64,000 bases of DNA from Aliihoeflea aestuarii (GCF_024105665.1 NZ_JAAAMK010000002.1:1-64000); one strand, 5' to 3'; positions 8,726 through 27,005 are shown, counted from the first letter of the stretch. Made by a program: numbers and translations. The notes: generated by a model from the letters alone, not told the origin.

Positions 8726-9694
8726 ATGTTTGACCATGACTGGCTCTGGCCCGGGTTCCTGGCGTTCGTCGCCTTGATCCTTTTCTTCGACCTGTTCGTT
8801 CTTCATCGCAAGGACCGGGTAATCACCACCCGCGAAGCGCTTCTTACGGTGGGCGGCTATGTTTCGCTGGCGATGTTCTTCGCGGCGTCGATCTTCTATT
8901 TCGAGGGCCGCCAGCGTGGCTCCGAGTTCCTGACCGGCTATCTGGTCGAGCAGGCGCTTTCCCTCGACAACATCTTCGTCATCGCCCTGATCTTCGCCTA
9001 TTTCAAGGTTCCGGCGGAAGCGCAGTACCGGGTGTTGTTCTACGGCATCGTGGGCGCGATCGTCATGCGCCTGTCGCTGATCGTGCCTGGCGTGCATCTC
9101 GTCGACCAGTTCTGGTGGATCGGCGCGATACTGGGCGTCGTCCTGCTCGTCTCCGGCTACAAGATGATGATGTCGGACGGCGACATGGCCGACCCGGGCA
9201 ACAGCCGCGTCGTCAAGTGGTTGCGATCCACTGGGCGCGTTACCGATAATTACGAGGGCTCGAAATTCCTCGTCCGGCGCAACGGCCTTCTCTACATGAC
9301 GCCGCTATTTCTCGTGCTCGTCACGGTCGAGGTGACCGATCTCGTCTTCGCAGTGGATTCGATCCCCGCCGTGCTGGCGATCTCGAACGATCCGTTCATC
9401 GTCTTCTCGTCGAACGTGTTCGCGATCCTCGGCCTTCGCGCGCTGTTCTTCGTTCTGTCGGGCATGATGCGCGAGTTCCGCTTCCTGAAGCACGGCTTGT
9501 CGCTGGTGCTGATCTTCGTCGGCGCCAAGATGATCATCCAGCACTGGTACAAGCTGCCGTCCGAACTGTCGCTCGGCGTCGTCGCAGTGCTTATCCTCGG
9601 CTCGGTTCTGCTGTCGGTGCTGATCAAGGAGAAAGAGGACGAAGAGACCCCCGAGCATTTGGCGGCCAAGGAGCGGGCGCAGCACGGCGAGTAG
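8726..9694 (+). CDS. TerC/Alx-family integral membrane protein
   Basis: A 322-residue multi-pass membrane protein of the TerC family (PF03741), with about eight or nine hydrophobic segments. The two conserved acidic motifs are visible: EQALSLDNIFVIALIF in the third segment and LVFAVDSIPAVLAIS in the sixth. The central loop SNRVV..STGRVTDNYEG-like region separates the two halves. Family members include E. coli Alx, implicated in manganese export, and tellurium-resistance TerC; this length and the absence of CBS domains fit the Alx subgroup. ATG at 8726 (MFDHDWLWPGFLAF) is chosen because upstream codons give no membrane or family sequence. No manganese riboswitch consensus was recognised upstream. 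A strong terminator follows. Confidence 0.88.
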   Translation: MFDHDWLWPGFLAFVALILFFDLFVLHRKDRVITTREALLTVGGYVSLAMFFAASIFYFEGRQRGSEFLTGYLVEQALSLDNIFVIALIFAYFKVPAEAQYRVLFYGIVGAIVMRLSLIVPGVHLVDQFWWIGAILGVVLLVSGYKMMMSDGDMADPGNSRVVKWLRSTGRVTDNYEGSKFLVRRNGLLYMTPLFLVLVTVEVTDLVFAVDSIPAVLAISNDPFIVFSSNVFAILGLRALFFVLSGMMREFRFLKHGLSLVLIFVGAKMIIQHWYKLPSELSLGVVAVLILGSVLLSVLIKEKEDEETPEHLAAKERAQHGE

Positions 9695-9727
9695 CGACAA
9701 ACGTCGCTAATGAATCGTTATCGAGTG

Positions 9728-9761
9728 AAATCGCGCCCTTCCGGGCGCGATTTGTGTTTTT
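9728..9761 (+). terminator. Rho-independent terminator after terC-like gene
   Basis: AAATCGCGCCC (9728-9738) and GGGCGCGATTT (9743-9753) pair perfectly around a TTCC loop, followed by GTGTTTTT. It ends terC transcription. Confidence 0.9.
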
Positions 9762-9918
9762 GGCGCAACACTCTTTCAACTCCATCGCGCTATAGAAGTG
9801 GGTGATGGGGCTGCGCCTATTTCCGGCCATAAACCGGGCGCAGGTCGAATGCCTCAGTTCTGTCCAGTCGGGTTTCGGCTCGGCGGACGGAATTCAAAGC
9901 GGCCGCCCGGCTGCCAGG

Positions 9919-11649
9919 ATGAAGATGGACGTCAAAGCGATTTCCAAGGCGAACCTGCCCAGCCGCCACGTCACCGTGGGTCCGGCGCGCGCGCCGCATC
10001 GCTCCTATCTTTATGCAATGGGCCTGTCGGCCGGCGAGATCGCCCAGCCGCTCGTCGGCGTCGCCTCCTGTTGGAACGAGGCCGCTCCCTGCAACATTTC
10101 GCTGATGCGGCAGGCGCAGGTGGTCAAGAAGGGCGTGGCCTCCGCCAACGGAACACCCCGTGAATTCTGCACCATCACCGTCACTGACGGCATCGCGATG
10201 GGCCATCAGGGCATGAAGGCGTCGCTCGTCTCGCGTGACGTGATCGCCGACAGTGTCGAACTGACCATGCGCGGCCATTGCTATGACGCGCTGGTGGGGC
10301 TGGCCGGCTGCGACAAGTCCCTGCCGGGAATGATGATGGCGATGGTGCGGCTCAACGTGCCGTCGATCTTCATTTACGGCGGTTCGATCCTGCCGGGCAC
10401 ATGGCACGGGCGGCAGATCACGGTTCAGGATGTGTTCGAGGCTGTCGGCCAGCATTCGGTCGGCGCGATTTCGGACGAGGATTTGCTCGAGGTCGAGCAG
10501 GCGGCATGTCCATCGGCGGGTTCCTGCGGCGCGCAATTCACGGCCAACACGATGGCGACCGTCGCCGAGGCGATCGGTCTGGCGCTGCCCTATTCCTGCG
10601 GCGCGCCGGCACCGTACGAAATGCGCGATCGTTTCAATTACGCCTCCGGCGAAAAGATCATGGAACTGATCGCAAAGAACATCCGTCCACGCGATATCGT
10701 CACGCTCAAGGCTCTGGAGAACGCCGCCGCCGTCGTTTCGGCGACGGGCGGTTCCACGAACGGCGCGCTGCATCTGCCCGCCATCGCGCATGAGGCGGGC
10801 ATCGCGTTCGACCTGTTCGACGTCGCGCGCATCTTCGAGAAGACGCCTTATATCGCCGATCTGAAGCCGGGCGGAAAATATGTCGCCAAGGACATGTTCG
10901 AGGCAGGTGGAATTCCGCTTCTGATGAAGACCATGCTGGAGCACGGCTACCTCCATGGCGACTGCATGACGGTGACCGGCCGTACTGTTGCCGAAAACAT
11001 GGAGCATGTGTCCTGGAACGACGAGCAGGACGTCGTGCGCCCGGCGAACCGTCCGATCACGGTCACCGGCGGCGTCGTCGGCCTCAAGGGCAATCTGGCG
11101 CCTGAAGGAGCGATCGTGAAGGTGGCTGGCATGACCGATCTCAAATTCACCGGGCCTGCGCGATGCTTCGATTCGGAAGAAGAGTGCTTCGCGGCGGTGA
11201 ATGATCGCGTCTATCGCGAGGGCGAGGTGCTGGTCATCCGCTACGAAGGGCCGAAAGGCGGGCCGGGCATGCGCGAGATGTTGTCGACCACGGCCGCGCT
11301 CTACGGTCAGGGCATGGGCGACAAGGTCGCGCTCATCACGGATGGTCGCTTTTCCGGCGCGACGCGCGGTTTCTGTATCGGCCATGTCGGGCCGGAGGCG
11401 GCCTTGGGAGGCCCGATCGGCCTGCTGCGCGACGGCGACGTGATCACCATCGACGCCACCGCGGGCACGCTCTCGGTCGACCTGTCCGATGACGAACTCG
11501 AAGAGCGCCGCAAGGCGTGGAAACCGCGCACGACCGACTATCAGTCGGGCGCGATCTGGAAATATGCCCAGACCGTGGGACCGGCGCTGAACGGCGCGGT
11601 CACGCATCCCGGCGGGGCCAAGGAAACGCATTGCTATGCGGATATCTGA
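9919..11649 (+). CDS. ilvD: Dihydroxy-acid dehydratase
   Basis: A 576-residue IlvD/Edd-family iron-sulfur dehydratase that converts 2,3-dihydroxy-3-methylvalerate and -isovalerate to the 2-keto acids of isoleucine and valine synthesis. Cluster and active-site motifs are present: VASCWNEAAPCN (Cys51, Cys58), GLAGCDKSLPGMM and CPSAGSCGAQFTANTMA. The C-terminal half has GPKGGPGMREML and TDGRFSGATRGFCIGH with the catalytic-region Ser/Gly motif. The IlvD branch is preferred over Edd (6-phosphogluconate dehydratase) from the motif set, but related sugar-acid dehydratases cannot be fully excluded. ATG at 9919 and at 9925 are both possible. Its last 14 bases overlap the exoR-like gene. Confidence 0.9.
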   Translation: MKMDVKAISKANLPSRHVTVGPARAPHRSYLYAMGLSAGEIAQPLVGVASCWNEAAPCNISLMRQAQVVKKGVASANGTPREFCTITVTDGIAMGHQGMKASLVSRDVIADSVELTMRGHCYDALVGLAGCDKSLPGMMMAMVRLNVPSIFIYGGSILPGTWHGRQITVQDVFEAVGQHSVGAISDEDLLEVEQAACPSAGSCGAQFTANTMATVAEAIGLALPYSCGAPAPYEMRDRFNYASGEKIMELIAKNIRPRDIVTLKALENAAAVVSATGGSTNGALHLPAIAHEAGIAFDLFDVARIFEKTPYIADLKPGGKYVAKDMFEAGGIPLLMKTMLEHGYLHGDCMTVTGRTVAENMEHVSWNDEQDVVRPANRPITVTGGVVGLKGNLAPEGAIVKVAGMTDLKFTGPARCFDSEEECFAAVNDRVYREGEVLVIRYEGPKGGPGMREMLSTTAALYGQGMGDKVALITDGRFSGATRGFCIGHVGPEAALGGPIGLLRDGDVITIDATAGTLSVDLSDDELEERRKAWKPRTTDYQSGAIWKYAQTVGPALNGAVTHPGGAKETHCYADI

Positions 11650-12445
11650 TTTCGTCAGGGCAGGGCTGGTCGTTTTCTCCGTCGCGGGCAGCATGCTCGC
11701 TTGCGTGTCGTTCGCCCATGCGCTGGACGAACAGGTGGCGCAGGCCGACAGCGGTGAGAAACGCAGCCCTTGGGCGGTCTTCCGCTTCGGGTTTTCCGCC
11801 TATAAGGCCGGCGACAAGGACGAAGCCGTCGAGGCATATCGCTACGCCGCCGAGAACGGCCAGATCGGCGCGCGCTGGAAACTGGCGACCATGTATGCGC
11901 AGGGCGACGGGGTTACGCAGAACGATTACGAAGCGTTCCGTTTCTATCAGGAAATCGTACAGCAGGAAGTCGAGCCCGGCGGCCCGGACGACTCTTATGT
12001 CGCCGATGCGCTGGTCGCGCTCGCCGGCTATCTGCGGCGCGGCATCCCCGGCTCGCCGGTTGCCGCCAATCCGATGGCCGCGCAGGAATATTACATGCGC
12101 GCGGCGGCGAGCTATCGTCATCCCGACGCGCAATACGAGATCGGCCGCATGTTCCTGGGCGGTGAAGGCTTCAAGGCCAATGTTCAGCAGGCTGCGCGCT
12201 GGCTCCAGCTTGCGGCCGAGAAGGGACATGCCGGCGCCGAAGCGACGCTTGGCGACCTTTTGTTCCGCAGCGGCAGGGTTGTGCGTGGTCTGGCGATGAT
12301 GACGGCCGCGCTTCATCGCGCGTCGCCCGCCGATCAGGCATGGATTCGCAACATGCAGGAAGAAGCCTTTGCGCTGGCCCCCGAGGCCGACAGGCGCACG
12401 GCCATCGCGCTCGCCGAAGATATTCTGGCGCAAGGCAGCAACTGA
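11636..12445 (+). CDS. exoR: ExoR-like periplasmic Sel1-repeat regulator
   Basis: A 269-residue exported protein with an N-terminal signal peptide (about residues 1-29, ending FAHA) and several Sel1/TPR-like helical repeats: AYRYAAENGQIGARWKLATM, DALVALAGYLRRGIPG, EIGRMFLGGEGF and WLQLAAEKGHAGAEATLGD. Spacing and wording match rhizobial ExoR along its whole length, including the C-terminal GLAMMTAALHRA and EADRRTAIALAEDIL. In Sinorhizobium ExoR binds the sensor ExoS in the periplasm and holds the ExoS-ChvI pathway off, controlling exopolysaccharide and motility. Neither exoS nor chvI is in this window. The ATG lies inside the end of ilvD (14-base overlap), which suggests co-transcription. Confidence 0.82.
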   Translation: MRISDFVRAGLVVFSVAGSMLACVSFAHALDEQVAQADSGEKRSPWAVFRFGFSAYKAGDKDEAVEAYRYAAENGQIGARWKLATMYAQGDGVTQNDYEAFRFYQEIVQQEVEPGGPDDSYVADALVALAGYLRRGIPGSPVAANPMAAQEYYMRAAASYRHPDAQYEIGRMFLGGEGFKANVQQAARWLQLAAEKGHAGAEATLGDLLFRSGRVVRGLAMMTAALHRASPADQAWIRNMQEEAFALAPEADRRTAIALAEDILAQGSN

Positions 12446-12511
12446 TCCTATGTGAACGCAATCCGATGGGGCGCGGCCGTCCGCCGCTGCGATCGCCGGG
12501 CAACAAAACTC

Positions 12512-12540
12512 TTGTGTTTTTGCCCCGCACTCGCTAATCG
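12512..12540 (+). promoter_or_regulatory. Promoter-like sequence upstream of tuf copy 1
   Basis: TTGTGT (12512-12517) and TAATCG (12535-12540) are separated by 17 bases and lie about 52 bases before the tuf start codon. This resembles a housekeeping-sigma promoter with imperfect boxes. It is the only good match in the 147-base gap after exoR. Confidence 0.5.
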
Positions 12541-12592
12541 CCCCGCATCTTTTAACCGAACCGCATACAAGGCGCCCAAGGGAAGACTGACT

Positions 12593-13768
<1,176 letters not shown>

Positions 13769-13794
13769 TTGCTTCAAGCGACTCAGCAGACAAG

Positions 13795-13826
13795 ACGGGC
13801 GGCCTTCGGGTCGCCCGTTATTTTTT
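13795..13826 (+). terminator. Rho-independent terminator after tuf copy 1
   Basis: ACGGGCGGCC and GGTCGCCCGT enclose a TTCG tetraloop (13795-13818) and are followed by TATTTTTTG. A classic strong terminator 26 bases after the stop codon. Confidence 0.92.
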
Positions 13827-13848
13827 GAAAAGCTTCGCTTTACCCTTA

Positions 13849-13944
13849 GCCCTCATCCTCGGCCTTGTGTGCCGAGGATTTGCAAACATGGCGCGCAATC
13901 GACAACACGGCAGATTCCCGGGACAAGCCCGAGCATGACGAGAG
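13849..13944. repeat. Inverted pair of a palindromic intergenic repeat
   Basis: A unit of about 34 bases at 13849-13882 (with TCATCCTCGGCCTTGTG) and its inverted, diverged partner at 13911-13944 (read on the reverse strand CTCGTCATGCTCGGGCTTGT) flank 28 bases. Each unit is itself partly palindromic. The same general type of sequence occurs in the elements at 26546 and 57745. The rest of the 336-base gap between tuf and tRNA-Trp shows no gene. Confidence 0.6.
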
Positions 13945-14104
13945 GCGGTGTTCGTTCTTTCGGCAGCTTGGCGGCACCCGTTTTCGTTTTGGCTTTGGGG
14001 TCGGATGACGTTGCGTTGCCCGAATCGCCCTGCGGAAAATGCGCTTCGAAAGGCATCCGGCGCTTGAAATGCGCCGGCACTTGTGGGAGAAGCCACCCAC
14101 CTGA

Positions 14105-14180
<76 letters not shown>

Positions 14181-14209
14181 GTTTCCTCATACATTCTGTA
14201 ACAAAGCGC

Positions 14210-14238
14210 TTGCATCGTCTGGCAATCGCCTCTATTTA
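14210..14238 (+). promoter_or_regulatory. Promoter-like sequence upstream of secE
   Basis: TTGCAT (14210-14215) and TATTTA (14233-14238) are 17 bases apart. It lies 30 bases after tRNA-Trp and about 200 bases before secE, so secE-nusG and the L11 genes may be transcribed from here as well as by read-through from the tRNA. Confidence 0.5.
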
Positions 14239-14437
14239 CGCCCGACGAACACGCGGTGCGTGGAGCCGGAAAACGGCTTTACGCGCCTGAATTGCATGGA
14301 CGAAGCACTTTCATCGATTCGTTTCGCGGTTCCGAGATTTGGCTGACGCACGGGGGCGGCGGCTGGATCGTTCGATATAATGGGACGGTGCCGGGACGTG
14401 TTCCGCGCGCCGGTCCGCAAAAGAAAATGAGCGGCAT

Positions 14438-14641
14438 ATGGCGTCCAAGACAACCAATCCATTCACCTTCCTCCAGCAGGTGCGGACCGAGACGTCCAAG
14501 GTGACATGGCCGACGCGGCGCGAGACCCTGATCTCGACGATCATGGTTCTGGTGTTTGCGTTTATTGCCGCAATCTTCTTCTTCGTCGCCGACCAGATCA
14601 TGGCGTGGGGTATCGAACTGATCCTCGGGATCGCTCGCTAA
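14438..14641 (+). CDS. secE: Preprotein translocase subunit SecE
   Basis: A 67-residue small subunit of the SecYEG channel. The amphipathic region FLQQVRTETSKVTWPTRRET (about residues 10-29) is the conserved SecE signature, followed by one transmembrane helix (LISTIMVLVFAFIAAIFFFV). This is the short single-helix form usual outside enterobacteria. The ATG follows GAAAATGAG-type purines and lies 25 bases before nusG, with which it forms an operon. Confidence 0.96.
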   Translation: MASKTTNPFTFLQQVRTETSKVTWPTRRETLISTIMVLVFAFIAAIFFFVADQIMAWGIELILGIAR

Positions 14642-14666
14642 CCTGCCAATACGGAGAGCCATTAGA

Positions 14667-15206
14667 ATGACTGCGCGGTGGTACATCGTCCACGCTTACT
14701 CGAATTTCGAGAAGAAGGTCGCCGAGGATATCGAGCACAAGGCCAAGCAAAAAGGCCTGTCGGACAAGATCGAGCAGATCGTCGTTCCGACCGAGAAGGT
14801 CGTCGAGATCCGTCGCGGCAAGAAGGTCGATGCCGAGCGCAAGTTCTTCCCCGGCTACGTGCTGATGAAGGCGAACCTTACGGATGCCGTCATCAGCTTG
14901 GTGAAGAACACCCCGCGCGTGACGGGCTTCCTCGGCGAAGACCGCACGACGGCAAAGCCGGTGCCGATTTCGGAAGCCGAGGCGAACCGCATCCTGCATC
15001 AGGTGCAGGAAGGCGTCGAGCGCCCGAAGCCTTCCGTCACCTTCGAGATCGGCGAAGCCGTTCGCGTTTCGGACGGCCCGTTCGCCTCGTTCAATGGAAC
15101 GGTGCAGGAAGTCGAAGAGGAGCGTTCGCGCCTCAAGGTGGAAGTTTCGATCTTCGGGCGCGCCGTGCCCGTCGATCTCGAATTCGGTCAGGTCGAAAAG
15201 GTCTGA
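14667..15206 (+). CDS. nusG: Transcription termination/antitermination factor NusG
   Basis: A 179-residue NusG. The N-terminal NGN domain begins RWYIVHAYSNFEKKVAEDIE, which contacts the RNA polymerase clamp. The C-terminal KOW domain (about residues 125-178, EIGEAVRVSDGPFASFNGTV) binds Rho or ribosomal protein S10. NusG couples transcription to translation and helps Rho-dependent termination. ATG at 14667 follows GGAG. It sits between secE and rplK in the standard order. Confidence 0.97.
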   Translation: MTARWYIVHAYSNFEKKVAEDIEHKAKQKGLSDKIEQIVVPTEKVVEIRRGKKVDAERKFFPGYVLMKANLTDAVISLVKNTPRVTGFLGEDRTTAKPVPISEAEANRILHQVQEGVERPKPSVTFEIGEAVRVSDGPFASFNGTVQEVEEERSRLKVEVSIFGRAVPVDLEFGQVEKV

Positions 15207-15339
15207 TCGGAGCCGGGCCGCCGATGCGGCTCGTCGCAGGTGGAAGGTGAGGCGGCCTGGCCGGTTGTCGAGATCCGAACCACCAATCTGCAAGAACCGC
15301 CGGCATCGCCGGTAATTGGAAAACGAAGGCAGACGAGTT

Positions 15340-15768
15340 ATGGCTAAGAAGATTGCAGGCCAGCTCAAGCTTCAGGTTCCCGCCGGGTCCGCGACGCCGT
15401 CGCCCCCGATCGGTCCTGCGCTTGGTCAGCGCGGCATCAACATCATGGAATTCTGCAAGGCGTTCAACGCGCAGAGCCAGGAGATGGAGAAGGGTTCGCC
15501 CATCCCCGTCGTGATCACCTATTATCAGGACAAGTCCTTCACCTTCTCGATGAAGACACCCCCGGTGTCCTACTTCCTGAAGAAGGCCATCAACCTGAAG
15601 TCAGGCTCCAAGGAGCCGGGCAAGTCGGTGGCCGGCAAGATTTCGCGCGACAAGGTTCGCGAGATCGCCGAAGCCAAGATGAAGGATCTCAACGCCAACG
15701 ACGTTGAGGCTGCAATGCGCATGGTCGAGGGCTCCGCCCGTTCCATGGGCCTGGAAGTGGTGGGCTGA
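15340..15768 (+). CDS. rplK: 50S ribosomal protein L11
   Basis: A 142-residue L11 of the GTPase-associated centre, with the N-terminal [20 protein letters not shown] and the RNA-binding C-terminal domain ([20 protein letters not shown]). The Pro-rich segment at residues 17-27 is the thiostrepton-binding region of the family. The start ATG at 15340 follows ACGAAGG at a suitable distance. Only 2 bases separate its stop from rplA, so the two are probably translated together. Confidence 0.98.
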   Translation: MAKKIAGQLKLQVPAGSATPSPPIGPALGQRGINIMEFCKAFNAQSQEMEKGSPIPVVITYYQDKSFTFSMKTPPVSYFLKKAINLKSGSKEPGKSVAGKISRDKVREIAEAKMKDLNANDVEAAMRMVEGSARSMGLEVVG

Positions 15769-15770
15769 TC

Positions 15771-16478
15771 ATGGCGACGAAAGCAGCAAAGCGTATCACC
15801 AAGGCGCGTGAAGGCATCAATGTCGACAAGCAGTACGATCTGTCGGAGGCTATCGCTCTCCTGAAGGACCGTGCGACCGCCAAGTTCGACGAGACGATCG
15901 AGATCGCGATGAATCTCGGCGTCGACCCGCGCCACGCCGACCAGATGGTTCGCGGCGTCGTCAACCTGCCGAACGGCACGGGCCGCGACGTTCGCGTCGC
16001 CGTCTTCGCACGCGGCGATAAGGCCGAGGAAGCCAAGGCTGCCGGTGCCGACATCGTCGGCGCGGAAGACCTGGTCGAGACCGTCCAGAAGGGCGAGATC
16101 GATTTCGACCGCTGCATCGCGACCCCCGACATGATGCCGCTTGTCGGCCGTCTGGGCAAGGTGCTCGGCCCGCGCGGTATGATGCCGAACCCGAAGGTCG
16201 GCACGGTGACGCCGGACGTCGCCGCAGCCGTCAAGGCTTCCAAGGGCGGTGCCGTCGAGTTCCGCGTTGAAAAGGCCGGTATCGTTCACGCCGGCGTCGG
16301 CAAGGCATCGTTCGAATCCAAGGCGCTGGAAGAGAATGTGCGCGCGTTCGCCGATGCGGTGATCAAGGCCAAGCCGACGGGTGCCAAGGGCAACTACGTC
16401 AAGAAGGTCGCGCTGTCCTCGACCATGGGCCCGGGCGTCAAGCTCGACCCGTCGTCCGTGACGGCACCCGCAGCTTAA
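15771..16478 (+). CDS. rplA: 50S ribosomal protein L1
   Basis: A 235-residue L1, which forms the mobile L1 stalk that handles deacylated tRNA at the E site. Family hallmarks are the N-terminal [32 protein letters not shown] and the [15 protein letters not shown] motif in the 23S rRNA-binding part. In many bacteria L1 represses its own L11-L1 mRNA by binding near the L11 start; a similar target here was not identified. It starts two bases after rplK. Confidence 0.98.
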   Translation: MATKAAKRITKAREGINVDKQYDLSEAIALLKDRATAKFDETIEIAMNLGVDPRHADQMVRGVVNLPNGTGRDVRVAVFARGDKAEEAKAAGADIVGAEDLVETVQKGEIDFDRCIATPDMMPLVGRLGKVLGPRGMMPNPKVGTVTPDVAAAVKASKGGAVEFRVEKAGIVHAGVGKASFESKALEENVRAFADAVIKAKPTGAKGNYVKKVALSSTMGPGVKLDPSSVTAPAA

Positions 16479-16815
16479 CCAAAGCGGGTTCTAAAGAATT
16501 CCGGGCCTCACGGGGCCCGGATATCCGGGGAGAAATCTCCGGAAATCCTGTCCGAGATTGCAGGCGGTCCTTCCAAGGATGGACCTTAATTCGCAAGGGT
16601 CTGCATGAGACGGGTGAGAGGCTTTTTGGTGGGTTTCGACCCACGAGGAAGGTTCGAACCGTGTGTGCCTTTTGTCTGACAAGCCGGCGTCGCCGGTCTG
16701 GAGAAAAGGGGGCAGGATCCTCGAACGTCGTTCGGGCGATCCTTATCAAAGGAAGCCCGTGCGGCAAAGGCAACCCGACAGTCGTCGCAAGATGGCTGTC
16801 AGATGGAGATAGGCA
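16479..16815 (+). promoter_or_regulatory. rplJ (L10) leader region
   Basis: The 337 bases between rplA and rplJ hold no credible gene but several hairpins: CCGGGCC/GGCCCGG (16501-16520), CCGGGGAGAAATCTCCGG (16525-16542) and GGTGGGTTTCGACCCACG near 16630. In many bacteria the mRNA here binds the L10-L12 complex, which represses rplJ-rplL. The position and the conserved purine-rich segment GGTGAGAGGC fit such a leader; the exact binding site is inferred. A second promoter for rplJ could also lie here. Confidence 0.6.
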
Positions 16816-17334
16816 GTGGAAAGAGCGGAAAAGCGCGAATTCGTCACAGGCCTGAACGATGTGTTTGCAAGCACGGGTTCAGTCGTTGTGGCCCACTACG
16901 CCGGGCTCACCGTCGCGCAGATGAACGATCTTCGTTCCAAGATGCGCGAAGCGGGCGGCACGGTAAAGGTCGCGAAGAACCGTCTTGCCAAGATCGCTCT
17001 TCAGGGTACGCCGTCCGAAGACATTCAGGTTCTGTTCAAGGGACAGACCCTGATCGCGTATTCGGACGATCCGGTTGTGGCCCCCAAGGTCGCGTCCGAC
17101 TTCGCCAAGACGAATGACAAGCTTGTCATCATCGGCGGAGCCATGGGCGAGACCGCGCTCGACGCCGACAAGGTGAAGGCTCTTGCCTCGCTTCCGTCGC
17201 TCGACGAGCTCCGGGCCAAGATTGTCGGAATGGTTCAGACCCCCGCAAGCCGGATTGCACAGGTCGTCAACGCACCAGCGGCTCAGCTCGCTCGCGTGTT
17301 CGGCGCCTACGCCCGGAAGGACGAGAACGCCTAA
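16816..17334 (+). CDS. rplJ: 50S ribosomal protein L10
   Basis: A 172-residue L10, the base of the L12 stalk. The N-terminal domain starts [17 protein letters not shown] and contains [17 protein letters not shown] and [11 protein letters not shown], the rRNA-binding part. The C-terminal helix (about residues 140-170) carries the L12 dimers. The start is GTG at 16816, 6 bases after GGAGATAGG; no ATG fits. It is followed after 60 bases by rplL. It probably represses its own leader together with L12. Confidence 0.97.
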   Translation: MERAEKREFVTGLNDVFASTGSVVVAHYAGLTVAQMNDLRSKMREAGGTVKVAKNRLAKIALQGTPSEDIQVLFKGQTLIAYSDDPVVAPKVASDFAKTNDKLVIIGGAMGETALDADKVKALASLPSLDELRAKIVGMVQTPASRIAQVVNAPAAQLARVFGAYARKDENA

Positions 17335-17394
17335 GGCTGTTCTTCGCTGTCAAAATACCAACACACATTCGAACTTTCATAAGGAACTGAAAAA

Positions 17395-17775
<381 letters not shown>

Positions 17776-17791
17776 GCCCTTTGGGTTTTCG

Positions 17792-17813
17792 GCGGGCGGC
17801 TTTTGTCGCCCGC
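17792..17813 (+). promoter_or_regulatory. Hairpin between rplL and rpoB
   Basis: GCGGGCG (17792-17798) and CGCCCGC (17807-17813) form a stem with an 8-base loop, 16 bases after rplL. No U-tract follows. In E. coli a partial attenuator and an RNase III site lie between rplL and rpoB and set the ratio of ribosomal protein to polymerase; a similar role is inferred here. Confidence 0.45.
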
Positions 17814-17967
17814 TGGTCCCACTGGGAAAAGCGGATGTGAAAAACCTCTTTCCTGTGGGCCGGAAACGGCTTTCAGGAAACGGGTTTTTGCCCGTTTTGA
17901 CGGTTAGGCCGCGTTTGTGCGCGGCGGATGATTGGCAAAGTTAGCCAAAAGGCAGCAAGGAGCGACG

Positions 17968-22134
<4,167 letters not shown>

Positions 22135-22144
22135 AAGAAGGGCA

Positions 22145-22168
22145 GGGCGCCGCATCCGTGCGGCGCCC
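22145..22168 (+). promoter_or_regulatory. Hairpin between rpoB and rpoC
   Basis: GGGCGCCGCA (22145-22154) and TGCGGCGCCC (22159-22168) form a perfect 10-bp stem with a four-base loop, 10 bases after the rpoB stop. No U-tract follows, so it more likely protects or divides the mRNA than ends it. Confidence 0.5.
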
Positions 22169-22277
22169 GTCCGGCCGGAACCGTCCGGCGAATGTCCGCT
22201 AGAATTCAGACGCGCGACGAAGCCCCAGCGTCGCGTCCGTCCAGGAAAGGGACCAAGGGTCCCGTAAGGAGAACGGC

Positions 22278-26477
<4,200 letters not shown>

Positions 26478-26497
26478 TCGCCGCGCACATGACATGC

Positions 26498-26530
26498 AAA
26501 AGGCTGCCGGAGCGATCCGGCGGCCTTTTC
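26498..26530 (+). terminator. Rho-independent terminator after rpoC
   Basis: AAAAGGCTGCCGGA and TCCGGCGGCCTTTT form a long stem around GCGA, 20 bases after the rpoC stop. The A-tract and T-tract on either side would let it act in both directions. Confidence 0.9.
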
Positions 26531-26545
26531 GTATGGTGTCAGGAA

Positions 26546-26674
26546 GAGGCCTGGATTTCTGTGACGAGCACAGGAATGACGGCATTGAGGTTTCAGCCGG
26601 TCGTCGGGTTCACGATTTGCAGACCCGTTCATGAAGTCCGTCATTCCTGTGCTCGTCACAGGAACCCAGGCCTC
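26546..26674. repeat. Composite palindromic repeat element, copy 1
   Basis: Two 37-base arms, 26546-26582 and 26638-26674, are inverted copies of one another with only 2 mismatches and flank 55 bases. The arms contain CGTCATTCCTGTGCTCGTCA. A diverged copy in the opposite orientation lies at 57745-57872, with similar arms and a recognisably related core. No open frame of note is inside. It looks like a non-coding mobile or REP/RIME-type intergenic element. Confidence 0.8.
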
Positions 26675-26735
26675 GCACTCAATCAAGCGCGGTTGCCGTC
26701 CCGAAAGTTCTCCACCGCGAGCGCAGTCCGATCGC

Positions 26736-27005
26736 CTACATCGTGACGATCGCGATCTCGCCCTCCATCGCCCCCTGCCAGGCGGACATGTGCGGCTCCT
26801 CGTCGGGCATGCCTTCCAGTTCGCCGATCTGATCGAGCTCGGCGCGCCCGTAGCCTTCGCGCTTGAGCGCTTCGAGCGTCATGCGGACGGCCGAATCGTC
26901 GTCCGGCGCGCGCAGGAGCACATTGATTCTTTCGGCCGCCGCCGACTCGCTGCGCCACACGCGGCCGACAATGATGATGACGCGGGGCTCTTCGTTGTCG
27001 TTCAT
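26736..27005 (-). CDS. Conserved small protein of unknown function
   Basis: An 89-residue soluble acidic protein. It opens MNDNEEPRVIIIVGRVWRSE, continues with a helix-rich middle (AAERINVLLRAPDDDSAVRM, LEALKREGYGRAELDQIGEL) and ends EGEIAIVTM. I do not recognise a domain. The start at 27005 is chosen because the sequence upstream in frame overlaps the presumed str promoter side and reads unlike protein, and the ATG is preceded by AAGGTCAG. It is read opposite to rpoC and rpsL, alone between them. Similar short genes occur next to rpsL in related bacteria, in my recollection, but no role is known. Confidence 0.65.
   Translation of the reverse strand: MNDNEEPRVIIIVGRVWRSESAAAERINVLLRAPDDDSAVRMTLEALKREGYGRAELDQIGELEGMPDEEPHMSAWQGAMEGEIAIVTM

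Noticed and set aside
26546-26674. CRISPR-like repeat pair
   Set aside because: There are only two units, in inverted rather than direct orientation, and no cas genes anywhere in the window.
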